Below, one piece after another: positions 52,085 to 59,748 of a stretch of DNA of 64,000 nt. Location of the stretch: the NCBI GenBank assembly GCA_035945555.1, contig DASZAG010000131.1, positions 1-64,000 on the forward strand. Reading direction: 5' to 3'. The notes under the pieces were generated by a model, which saw only the letters and a list, made by a program, of their open reading frames with translations, was not told where the DNA came from and ran no database searches. Within the stretch, counting starts at the first letter, position 1, and each line of letters starts with the position of its first letter. Position numbers and translations under genes: made by a program. This stretch comes from Silvibacterium sp035945555. Its GTDB lineage: Bacteria > Acidobacteriota > Terriglobia > Terriglobales > Acidobacteriaceae.

Positions 52085-54244
52085 ATGGGACACCTCCGCA
52101 AATTTGAAACCAGTGTTTTTCGGCGCGTGCGCCGCGACCCGCCTGCGGGGAAGATCCACCGCCTGGCTTTCTGGTTTTTCCTTGCATATCTATTCTTTCT
52201 CGTGGCCCAATTGCTGCCCGGCAGTGTAGGCAGGTTCTTTCATGGAATTGACAACCTCGCGCTCCTGCTGTTGATCGCCTTCTGCATTCCCCTGTTCTGG
52301 CGATGGCTGATGCACGGTGCCCTATGGAAAGTCCGCAACCGTCTCGTTGCGACCTACCTGCTCATGGGACTCGCGCCTGTGGTGCTGTTCGTTACTCTCG
52401 CGCTCTTCATGCTCTACGCATTTTCTGGGCAATTTGCGATTTTCGCGGCCAATAGTGTCATCGCCGTGGAGCGGTCGCATATCGCCTCAGAGAACCGTGC
52501 CTTCGCCCTCCACTCGGCACATCTGCTCGCCGCAAATCCGAAAACGAATTCTCTCAGTCTGCCCGAATTTGAAGACACCTCCTCTGGGCATCAGCACTCC
52601 GGAGTCACCTTTAACGCATTCGAGAACGGTCGCGCTTTGCCGCTGGTTCCGGCCGATCTCAGCGATCCGACCATCCAACTACCGCCCGCTTGGTCGAAGG
52701 ACACCTTCAGAGGAGTGGTCATTGATCACGACCACCTCTTTTTGCGCGCGATCGATACCCAATCCGTCGCGGGCAAAACCATTACGACGATCACCAGCTT
52801 GCCATTAAAACAAGACAACGTGGACCAGATCGCGAATGGTCTCGGTATCGTAACGCTCAGCCCGGACTTGAACTATGAGAACCCATCCGCGCACAAGCAG
52901 CGGTCTGAGGTCGAATTTGGAAACTTCGGGGATAAAGGTGGTGTGCGGGTTGTCAAGGTAAACGGGAAAAGCCCGGTCCAGGACAGCTCGATTGTCGGCG
53001 GAACGCTGCCGCGTGCTACGCATTTCTACGATATCCCCGTCGGCTTCTACGCTCCGCTGGAGACGGTCGAATGGCAGACGGGCAATACCATCGGTACCCC
53101 CATGATAGTAACCTCCCGTCCCTCGCTGCTGTATCAGCGGCTTTTTATTAGCTCGCTGACTATGGGGACTGTGGTGCGGAACGTGTTGATTGCGGTCGCG
53201 GTCTGTTTCGGTGTCCTCGAATTGTTTGCGTTCTTCCTGGCAGTACGGCTCAATCGCACCATCACGCAATCCATCCGCGAGCTGTATCACGCCACTGAAG
53301 CCATCGACCATGGCGACTTCAGCCACCGCATCCGCGTAACCCGCAAAGACCAGCTTGCCGCACTCGCCCGTTCATTCAACGGCATGACGGCTTCCCTCGC
53401 CCGCCTGCTCGAAGAACAGCGCGAAAAAGAGCGCTTGCAGAACGAGCTCTCGATCGCGCAGGAGGTCCAAGCCAATCTCTTTCCCCAAAGCAGCATCAAT
53501 CTCCCCATGCTCGACCTGCACGGGGCCTGCTATCCGGCTCGAACCGTCAGCGGAGACTACTACGACTTTCTCATCTTCGGTGATTCCGGCCTGGGCATCG
53601 CACTTGGCGACATCAGCGGCAAGGGGATTTCAGCCGCCCTCCTCATGGCTACGCTTCATTCAGCCGTTCGCGCCTACCGCTTTGCAGGGAAGGAACTGGT
53701 CCTCGCCAGGAACGTCCCTGAGATGGTCGCGGCGGGAGGCATCTCCGCAGACGACGAACCTGAGTGCGGCGAGGTATTCGAGGAACCAGGGCGAGTTCTA
53801 GCCCTCCTGAACCGCCACTTGTATCGCAGCACGCAACCGGAAAAGTACGCCACTCTCTTCCTCGCGCATTATGACGGCTTGCACAGACGACTGATCTACT
53901 CGAATGGCGGCCAGCTCCCACCTCTTCTCCTGCGCGCCGACGGTTCAGTTACCCGGCTCGATTGCGGAGGTACTGTTGTAGGTCTGATCGACAACGTTAG
54001 TTATGAGCAGGCTGTGGAGCAGCTCCACCCGGGAGACATCCTCATCGCCTACAGCGATGGCGTAACCGAGCCTGAAAATGAGTTTGGAGAATTTGGCGAA
54101 GACCGTCTGCTGGAAATCGTCCGTCGGCATCGCCATTTGCCGCTAGACGCGATCTCAGAACAGGTGATGCACTCGCTGCGAAGCTGGATCGGGGGCGCCG
54201 AGCAGCCGGACGATATTACGCTGGTGTTGGCACGGCAGAGGTAA
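52085..54244 (+). CDS. Membrane HAMP-PP2C (RsbU/SpoIIE-type) phosphatase
   Basis: 719 residues. Three N-terminal membrane spans (about 28-48, 57-76, 88-118), then an extracytoplasmic region to about 355, a further span at about 360-385 (VVRNVLIAVAVCFGVLELFAF) and HAMP (about 385-437, with FSHRIRVTRKDQLAALARSFN). The PP2C domain has VSGDYYDFLIFG, ALGDISGKGISAALLMA and IAYSDGVTEPENEFGE, with the metal-binding aspartates. It follows the lipoprotein by 50 bases, so the two-component system, lipoprotein and phosphatase may share a transcript. It likely acts on a partner-switch protein, unidentified here. The stop codon lies in a shared hairpin. Confidence 0.9.
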   Translation: MGHLRKFETSVFRRVRRDPPAGKIHRLAFWFFLAYLFFLVAQLLPGSVGRFFHGIDNLALLLLIAFCIPLFWRWLMHGALWKVRNRLVATYLLMGLAPVVLFVTLALFMLYAFSGQFAIFAANSVIAVERSHIASENRAFALHSAHLLAANPKTNSLSLPEFEDTSSGHQHSGVTFNAFENGRALPLVPADLSDPTIQLPPAWSKDTFRGVVIDHDHLFLRAIDTQSVAGKTITTITSLPLKQDNVDQIANGLGIVTLSPDLNYENPSAHKQRSEVEFGNFGDKGGVRVVKVNGKSPVQDSSIVGGTLPRATHFYDIPVGFYAPLETVEWQTGNTIGTPMIVTSRPSLLYQRLFISSLTMGTVVRNVLIAVAVCFGVLELFAFFLAVRLNRTITQSIRELYHATEAIDHGDFSHRIRVTRKDQLAALARSFNGMTASLARLLEEQREKERLQNELSIAQEVQANLFPQSSINLPMLDLHGACYPARTVSGDYYDFLIFGDSGLGIALGDISGKGISAALLMATLHSAVRAYRFAGKELVLARNVPEMVAAGGISADDEPECGEVFEEPGRVLALLNRHLYRSTQPEKYATLFLAHYDGLHRRLIYSNGGQLPPLLLRADGSVTRLDCGGTVVGLIDNVSYEQAVEQLHPGDILIAYSDGVTEPENEFGEFGEDRLLEIVRRHRHLPLDAISEQVMHSLRSWIGGAEQPDDITLVLARQR

Positions 54245-54262
54245 GCGGTTTAGACGCTTACC
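54240..54262. terminator. Hairpin shared by two convergent genes and spanning both stop codons
   Basis: GGTAAGCG-GTTTAGA-CGCTTACC, eight-base perfect arms and a seven-base loop. The phosphatase stop (TAA, 54242-54244) lies in the left arm and the LacI-gene stop (minus strand TAA at 54252-54250) lies in the loop. It can form in either transcript. No U-run is seen, so strong intrinsic termination is uncertain. Confidence 0.45.
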
Positions 54263-55407
54263 GTATCCCGAACTCGATGCTGACCAGCGGCCTTGCCGTT
54301 CTTCCCTAACACAGACCCTCTCGGATAGCTCGTCGATTGCCGCACTATCAGCCGGGTCGAGATAATCCGAGGCACGCGGTTGTCCGGCGTCTCTCGAACC
54401 GCGCGCAGCGATTCAAACGCTTCCCGTGCGATCTCTTTCCGGGACATTTGCACCGTTGTCAACGGAGGATAGACAAACTCCGACAGATGCACATCGTCAA
54501 AGCCAATCACCGAGATCTCGTCCGGAACCTTCACGCCGGCGCGCGACAGCACCCGCAATGCGCCAATGGCTGTCATATCGTTGGAGCACATTATAGCTGT
54601 TGGCAGATCCTGCCTCTCCAGCAGCTTCTCCACCGCAGACATACCGCCCTCGAGGGTGTGGTCCCCTTCCAGCAGCCAGGTCTTGTTTGGGGTTACGCCG
54701 ATCTCATCCATCGACTTGAGGAAAGCGGCTTTGCGTAGCTCCGATGAACGTTGACGCAGAGGACCACTGATAAACCCCACGTCTCGGTGTCCTAGTGCTG
54801 CCAAATGCTGTACTCCCTCGCGAATGCCCTTGTGGTAATCCACCATCAGCGCGCGACCCAACGGTTGCGGTGGCGCCGTGTCCATGTAAACCATCGGAAC
54901 GTCCCGCGAGGCCAGCTCATCCAGCACCGGCTGCTCAATGCCGAAGGTCATCACTGCAACTCCCTCTACGTTTCGCTCAAGCATCCTTCGCACGCACACA
55001 TCCATGCGCCCCAGGTCATAGCTGGTCGAGCCGATGAGTATCTCGTAGCCATTGCTGACTGCGACCTCTTCAAAACCCTGAATCAACTCAGGGAAAAATG
55101 GGTTGGTAATCTCCGAAATCAGCAGCCCGAATAGGCGACTGCGTCCGGAAACCAGGGACCGTGCCTGAGTGTTTGGGAAGTAGTTCAATGCGTCAATGGA
55201 TTTCCACACCCGTTCGGCAAGCTGTTTGTCGACGGTGGGCACCCCGTTGATGGTGCGGGAGACTGTTGCGATAGAAACGCGAGCATGTTTGGCAACATCG
55301 CGGATATCGAGACGACGCTTGCGTTTCTTGGCTGACTGGGGAGCTTTTTTTGCGGGCACTGAAACCACTTTCTCTTGACTTGCCCAGTGTAAAGCGCATA
55401 CCTTCAA
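54250..55407 (-). CDS. LacI-family transcriptional regulator of the arabinose locus
   Basis: 385 residues from a TTG at 55407; an in-frame GTG at 55362 is an alternative start (VPAKKAPQSA). After a very basic leader (KKRKRRLDIRD) the LacI HTH is clear: DVAKHARVSIATVSRTINGV, with hinge helix region NYFPNTQARSLVSGRS. The periplasmic-binding-like effector domain begins LFGLLISEITNPFFPEL. It is transcribed divergently from araD and should respond to a sugar such as L-arabinose or an intermediate; the effector is not readable from sequence. Palindromes with an AAACGTTT-type core lie in the divergent gap and in front of araB, as expected for its operators. Confidence 0.9.
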   Translation of the reverse strand: MKVCALHWASQEKVVSVPAKKAPQSAKKRKRRLDIRDVAKHARVSIATVSRTINGVPTVDKQLAERVWKSIDALNYFPNTQARSLVSGRSRLFGLLISEITNPFFPELIQGFEEVAVSNGYEILIGSTSYDLGRMDVCVRRMLERNVEGVAVMTFGIEQPVLDELASRDVPMVYMDTAPPQPLGRALMVDYHKGIREGVQHLAALGHRDVGFISGPLRQRSSELRKAAFLKSMDEIGVTPNKTWLLEGDHTLEGGMSAVEKLLERQDLPTAIMCSNDMTAIGALRVLSRAGVKVPDEISVIGFDDVHLSEFVYPPLTTVQMSRKEIAREAFESLRAVRETPDNRVPRIISTRLIVRQSTSYPRGSVLGKNGKAAGQHRVRDTVSV

Positions 55408-55414
55408 ATTTCCA

Positions 55415-55426
55415 GTAAACGTTTGC
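55415..55426. promoter_or_regulatory. LacI-type operator in the lacI-araD gap
   Basis: GTAAACGTTTGC is a near-perfect palindrome (ten of twelve positions symmetrical, central CG), the classic shape of LacI/GalR-family operators. It lies just upstream of the regulator gene and 73 bases before araD, so it could control both directions. A related site lies at 59709. Confidence 0.6.
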
Positions 55427-55443
55427 CAAAGAAATCCTGGTAA

Positions 55444-55457
55444 ATCGCTTTAGCGAT
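55444..55457. promoter_or_regulatory. Second inverted repeat upstream of araD
   Basis: ATCGCT-TT-AGCGAT, six-base perfect arms with a two-base centre, 42 bases before araD. It may be a second regulator site or part of the araD promoter region. Confidence 0.4.
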
Positions 55458-55498
55458 ATGGCAATATTGATTCTCAGAAGAATCGGGGGCGAATTATA

Positions 55499-56188
55499 GT
55501 GCTTGAACAACTCAGAGCGGAGGTCCTGGAGGCCAACCTGGAAATTGTGCGCCGCGGACTTGTGCTCTACACCTTCGGCAACGCCAGCGGAATCGACCGC
55601 GCATCAGGACTCGTCGCCATTAAGCCAAGCGGCGTTCCCTATGAATCGATGAAGCCTTCAGATCTCGTCGTTACCGACTTGAACGGAAAAATTGTGGAGG
55701 GTACGTTGCGTCCTTCCTCTGACCTCGCAACGCACCTGCATCTCTACCGCGAGTTCCCTTCTATCGGCGGGGTTGTCCACACCCATTCCGAGTACGCAAC
55801 GGCATGGGCGCAGGCGGGACGTCCTATTCCCGCCTACGGAACTACCCACGCGGATTATTTCTACGGCCCAGTCCCTGTCACCGATGAGCTTTCCGACGAG
55901 GACATCGGTGGCGACTATGTTCTGAACACTGGAATTGCAATCACGCGCCGATTTGAGGGGCTGGATCCCGCGGCTGTTCCCGGCGTTCTCGTACGTGGTC
56001 ACGCTCCTTTCGCATGGGGCACAACGCCTATAGATGCCGCTCACAACGCCGTCGTGCTTGAGGCCGTTGCGCGCATGGGTTACTACACCACAACCCTGAA
56101 TGCGGCCTGCAAAGGAGTTTCTCAAGCATTGCTCGACCGCCACTATTTCCGTAAACACGGCGCTAAAGCCACCTACGGGCAGCAATAA
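55499..56188 (+). CDS. araD: L-ribulose-5-phosphate 4-epimerase
   Basis: 229 residues, the normal size for AraD, from a GTG with a weak ribosome site. Class II aldolase/epimerase fold: FGNASGIDRASGLVAIKPSGV, shortened to its core, then Asp75 in RPSSDLATHLHLY, zinc ligands His94 and His96 in HTHSEYA, and a third histidine in VRGHAPFAWG. It converts L-ribulose-5-phosphate to D-xylulose-5-phosphate, completing L-arabinose entry into the pentose phosphate pathway. Related fuculose-phosphate aldolases have the same fold, but the adjacent ribulokinase and isomerase favour AraD. First gene of the operon. Confidence 0.93.
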   Translation: MLEQLRAEVLEANLEIVRRGLVLYTFGNASGIDRASGLVAIKPSGVPYESMKPSDLVVTDLNGKIVEGTLRPSSDLATHLHLYREFPSIGGVVHTHSEYATAWAQAGRPIPAYGTTHADYFYGPVPVTDELSDEDIGGDYVLNTGIAITRRFEGLDPAAVPGVLVRGHAPFAWGTTPIDAAHNAVVLEAVARMGYYTTTLNAACKGVSQALLDRHYFRKHGAKATYGQQ

Positions 56189-56236
56189 TTCATCTGTGTA
56201 TCCGCGTTTTTATCGCACACTGTTGAGGACACCCGA

Positions 56237-57964
56237 TTGATCGAACCAGCAAGCCTACTCGCAGCCGCCTCCGCAATCACGCCGAGAGTGCAACTTGTTC
56301 ACCTGAACGCTGTGGACATCGCGGTGATTGCGATTTACTTCGCCATCGTCATTTACATCGGCTTTTACCTAAAGGGCGTTTCCAACACCAGCGAAGACTT
56401 CTTTATGGCTGGGCGCGAAATGACCGCATGGATCGCCGGCCTCAGCTTCGTTTCTGCCAACCTCGGCTCGCTTGAGCTCATGGGATGGGCGGGCTCGGCG
56501 TATCAATATGGTATTCTCGCCGCGCACTGGTACTGGATCGGCGCAATTCCAGCCATGCTCTTCCTCGGCATCATCATGATGCCGTTCTATTACATCTCCA
56601 AGGTCAACTCCGTTCCTGGTTACCTAAACCTGCGTTACGGCAAGGCTACGCGCGCCCTTTCAGGCATCACATTCGCGTTCATGACGGTGCTGATGAGCGG
56701 CATCAACATGTACGCTATGGCGCTCGTCATGAAGGTCGTCCTTGGCTGGAACCTCAACTTCAGCATTTGGCTCTCAACCGCGACAGTCGCCCTTTATGTG
56801 ATCCTCGGTGGACTGCGATCAGCGATTTTCAATGAGGTTCTCCAATTCCTGCTCATCTGGGCCGGGGCACTTCTTGTGCCGATTCTCGGTCTCGTTGAAG
56901 TTGGCAGCTGGGGAAACCTCAAGCACCGGATCATCCACAACATGGGCAATGCCCAGTATGTGCATCTGTGGCAGGGGCTCGGCCACTTCAACACGAACTC
57001 TATGGGCGTGAACTGGGTTGGCATCGTCTTCGGCTTGGGCCTTGTTATTAGCTTTGGATATTGGACGACTGACTTCCTCGTCGTTCAGCGCGTCCTCTCC
57101 GCAAATAATCTGCGCTCCGCGCGTCTGGCTCCGATTATTGGTGCGGGATTCAAAATGTGCATCCCGTTCTTCGTAATTCTGCCCGGCCTGCTCGCACTTT
57201 CCGTGTTGCCGTTCCATCTTGTCGGTCAGTCGGTCGCCGTTGCAACCGGTCAGCACAGCTATAACGAGGTGCTGCCGCTCATGCTGGTACGCTACTGCGG
57301 CCCTGGGCTGCTCGGCCTGGGTGTCACAGCTCTCATCGCTGGATTCATGTCCGGCATGGCTGGAAACGTGAGCGCCTTCTCCACCGTCTGGACCTACGAC
57401 ATCTACGGGGCCTTCCTGAATACCGACGCTTCCGACGAGCACTACGTTTCGATGGGCCGCTGGAGCATGTTTATCGGCGTACTCATTTCTGTGGGCACCG
57501 CATACCTCGTGCAACACGCCGCAAGCATCATGGATTACGTCCAGAGCCTCTTCAGCTTCTTCATTGCGCCGCTCTTCGGAACCGTAATTCTGGGCATGCT
57601 CTGGAAGCGCGCCACTAAAGCCGGCGGTTTCTGGGGACTGCTCTCCGGTACCTGCACAGCGATTGGATTGTGGGAATGGGTTCGAGTTGACCCCAGTGCC
57701 CTGCGCTATGTCGCACTTTCACCCGATGCGAAAGCCATGGCCCAGGACCTCTATCGTGCGCTCTGGTCTTGGCTGGTCTGCATTATCGTCACTGTGATTG
57801 TCAGCTACGCTACCAAACCTCGGCCCGAGGCCGAGTTGGAAGGCTTGGTCTATGGGGCTACGAAGATTCCGGAAGAACATGATGACCACTGGTATCAGAA
57901 ACCAATCGTCTGGGCGGGCTTTATCGCTGCTGTATTCGTATTTCTCAACATCTACTTCTGGTAA
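56237..57964 (+). CDS. Sodium:solute symporter family (SSS) transporter, probably for L-arabinose
   Basis: 575 residues from a TTG (GAGG eight bases upstream). About 14 membrane segments. SSS hallmarks: VAIYFAIVIYIGFYLKG-type first span, then DFFMAGREMTAWIAGLSFVSANLGSLELMG, abbreviated here to its core, and GYWTTDFLVVQRVLSA. The C-terminus is a further hydrophobic span. By family knowledge these proteins import sugars or acids with sodium. Position between araD and the sugar isomerase suggests L-arabinose as substrate. The next gene, a tiny membrane protein, starts 11 bases downstream. Confidence 0.9.
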   Translation: MIEPASLLAAASAITPRVQLVHLNAVDIAVIAIYFAIVIYIGFYLKGVSNTSEDFFMAGREMTAWIAGLSFVSANLGSLELMGWAGSAYQYGILAAHWYWIGAIPAMLFLGIIMMPFYYISKVNSVPGYLNLRYGKATRALSGITFAFMTVLMSGINMYAMALVMKVVLGWNLNFSIWLSTATVALYVILGGLRSAIFNEVLQFLLIWAGALLVPILGLVEVGSWGNLKHRIIHNMGNAQYVHLWQGLGHFNTNSMGVNWVGIVFGLGLVISFGYWTTDFLVVQRVLSANNLRSARLAPIIGAGFKMCIPFFVILPGLLALSVLPFHLVGQSVAVATGQHSYNEVLPLMLVRYCGPGLLGLGVTALIAGFMSGMAGNVSAFSTVWTYDIYGAFLNTDASDEHYVSMGRWSMFIGVLISVGTAYLVQHAASIMDYVQSLFSFFIAPLFGTVILGMLWKRATKAGGFWGLLSGTCTAIGLWEWVRVDPSALRYVALSPDAKAMAQDLYRALWSWLVCIIVTVIVSYATKPRPEAELEGLVYGATKIPEEHDDHWYQKPIVWAGFIAAVFVFLNIYFW

Positions 57965-57975
57965 AGGAGAATCCA

Positions 57976-58185
57976 ATGCGCGAAATGTCTATCTGGTTCT
58001 TCAGCGGCGTGCTTTTCCTTGTCTATGGTGTAATCATCACCGCATCCGGCATCTACGAATTGAGTCATCCACTCGCTCATCCCCCGGTGCTCTCGAACCT
58101 GCATGCGTCGATTTGGTGGGGCGCGATGATGGCCGTAGCCGGGCTGGTCTATACAATCCGCTTTTGGCCGCGCCACAAACGCTAG
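57976..58185 (+). CDS. Small two-span membrane protein next to the symporter
   Basis: 69 residues; strong ribosome site AAAGGAG eight bases before the ATG, 11 bases after the symporter stop. Two membrane segments are visible (FFSGVLFLVYGVIITASGI and IWWGAMMAVAGLVYTIRFW) separated by a short polar loop with two His-Pro pairs (ELSHPLAHPP). The C-terminus WPRHKR is basic. No family is recognised. It could be an accessory subunit of the symporter, as some SSS transporters have small partners (e.g. DUF4212), but it is not clearly one of those. Its operon position makes a transport role likely. Confidence 0.75.
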   Translation: MREMSIWFFSGVLFLVYGVIITASGIYELSHPLAHPPVLSNLHASIWWGAMMAVAGLVYTIRFWPRHKR

Positions 58186-58231
58186 AGACTGAATTCAATC
58201 CTTCACAGATACTTCATCCATAAAGGCAAAA

Positions 58232-59650
58232 ATGAAAAAGCAACTTACATTCGGACTAATCGTAGGAAATCGCGGATTCTTCCCTGACCATCTGGCCAAG
58301 GAGGGGCGTGATGAGATGCTCGGCGTCCTGAAGAAGGCCGGTGTCAACGTAGTGACGCTGAGCATGGAAGAGTCGAAGTACGGTGCTGTAGAAACGCACG
58401 AGGAGGCACGCCGCTGCGGTGATCTCTTCCGCAAGCACCGCGACCAGATCGATGGCATTATCGTTACGCTCCCTAATTTCGGAGACGAACGCGGCATCGC
58501 CGACGCTATTCGCTACTCTACGCTCCGCGTGCCGGTGCTGGTGCAGGCTACGCCCGACCGCAAAGACATTATGAAGATTTCCCACCGCCGCGACAGCTTC
58601 TGCGGCAAGATGTCCGCCTGCAACAATCTCATGCAGTACGGCATTCCCTATTCCATCACCCGGCAGCACACCGTTCAGCCCGACTCCGATGCTTTCCGCA
58701 AAGACCTCGATTGGTTCTCTGCTGTGTGCCGCGTTGTGGATGGCTTCCGCAATCTTCGTATTTGCGCGCTCGGCGCACGCCCGCAGGCATTCAATACCGT
58801 TCGCTACAGCGAAAAGCTGTTAGAACGCTCCGGGATTTCCGTAATCACCATCGACCTGTCAGAGGTTCTCGGCCGCATCGACCGGATGAAGGACAACGAT
58901 GATGCCGCGCAGCAGAAACTCGCCCTCATTCGTAAATACGTCGAGACAGGCCACGTGCCCGAAGCTGCTCTCATGAAGATGGCAAAACTCGGTGCCTCCA
59001 TCGACTCCTTCATGAGCGAGACACAGAGCACCATCTCAGCCGTGCAGTGCTGGACTGCCCTCGAAGAATTCTTCGGCGTGGTTCCCTGCACCGTCATGAG
59101 CATGATGAGCGAGCAATTGCTGCCCTCCGCATGCGAAACCGACGTGATGGGCACTCTTTCCATGCACGCGCTCGCCCTGGCCAGCCAAACCCCCAGCGCG
59201 CTGCTCGACTGGAACAATAACTACGGAGACGATCCCGACAAGGCCGTGTGCTTCCACTGCGCTAACCTGCCCAAGCATTTCTTTGCCGATGTCATCATGG
59301 ACTTTCAGGCCATCATTGCCGGAACCGTGGGTAAGGAGAACACCTACGGCACGGTCGTTGGCCGCGTGAAGGCCGGCGATATGTCCTACTGCCGCTTCTC
59401 CACTGATGAATTCACTGGCAAAATTCGCGGCTACGTTGGCCAGGGCGAATTCACCAAGGATCCGCTCGAAACCTTTGGCGGCGCGGGCGTCGTCCGTATT
59501 CCCAAAATGCAGAAACTCCTGCGCTACATATGCGAGACCGGCTTTGAGCATCACGTTGCGGCGAACTTTTCGAAGACCGCCAGCCCGGTCTTCGAGGCGG
59601 CATCGCGCTATCTCGGTTGGGAAATGTATCATCACGAGTCCGAAGAATAG
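58232..59650 (+). CDS. Fucose/arabinose-isomerase superfamily sugar isomerase, probable non-canonical L-arabinose isomerase
   Basis: 472 residues. The sequence does not look like classical AraA; it resembles the L-fucose/L-arabinose isomerase family (FucI-type fold): FGLIVGNRGFFPDHLAKEGRD near the start, GIIVTLPNFGDERGIADAI, PVLVQATPDRKDIM, then EEFFGVVPCTVMSMMSEQLLP, shortened to its core, CETDVMGTLSMHALAL and FHCANLPKHFF. The Glu/Asp/His residues in these blocks are candidate Mn2+ ligands. It sits where AraA is expected, between the transporter and ribulokinase and with araD in the operon, so it probably makes L-ribulose from L-arabinose. The assignment to substrate is inference. Confidence 0.8.
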   Translation: MKKQLTFGLIVGNRGFFPDHLAKEGRDEMLGVLKKAGVNVVTLSMEESKYGAVETHEEARRCGDLFRKHRDQIDGIIVTLPNFGDERGIADAIRYSTLRVPVLVQATPDRKDIMKISHRRDSFCGKMSACNNLMQYGIPYSITRQHTVQPDSDAFRKDLDWFSAVCRVVDGFRNLRICALGARPQAFNTVRYSEKLLERSGISVITIDLSEVLGRIDRMKDNDDAAQQKLALIRKYVETGHVPEAALMKMAKLGASIDSFMSETQSTISAVQCWTALEEFFGVVPCTVMSMMSEQLLPSACETDVMGTLSMHALALASQTPSALLDWNNNYGDDPDKAVCFHCANLPKHFFADVIMDFQAIIAGTVGKENTYGTVVGRVKAGDMSYCRFSTDEFTGKIRGYVGQGEFTKDPLETFGGAGVVRIPKMQKLLRYICETGFEHHVAANFSKTASPVFEAASRYLGWEMYHHESEE

Positions 59651-59708
59651 ACTCGGCATGGCGCTTGAAAGGGGCTGCGGCGGCGGCCTCTTTTCAGTTA
59701 CTCTTGAT

Positions 59709-59718
59709 AAAACGTTTT
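59709..59718. promoter_or_regulatory. LacI-type operator upstream of araB
   Basis: AAAACGTTTT is a perfect ten-base palindrome with the same AAACGTTT core as the site at 55415, 30 bases before the araB start. It suggests internal control of araB by the LacI regulator. A perfect palindrome of this length can occur by chance, so the shared core is the main support. Confidence 0.5.
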
Positions 59719-59748
59719 CACATCATCTCAGCCAAGGAGCAAGTCACG

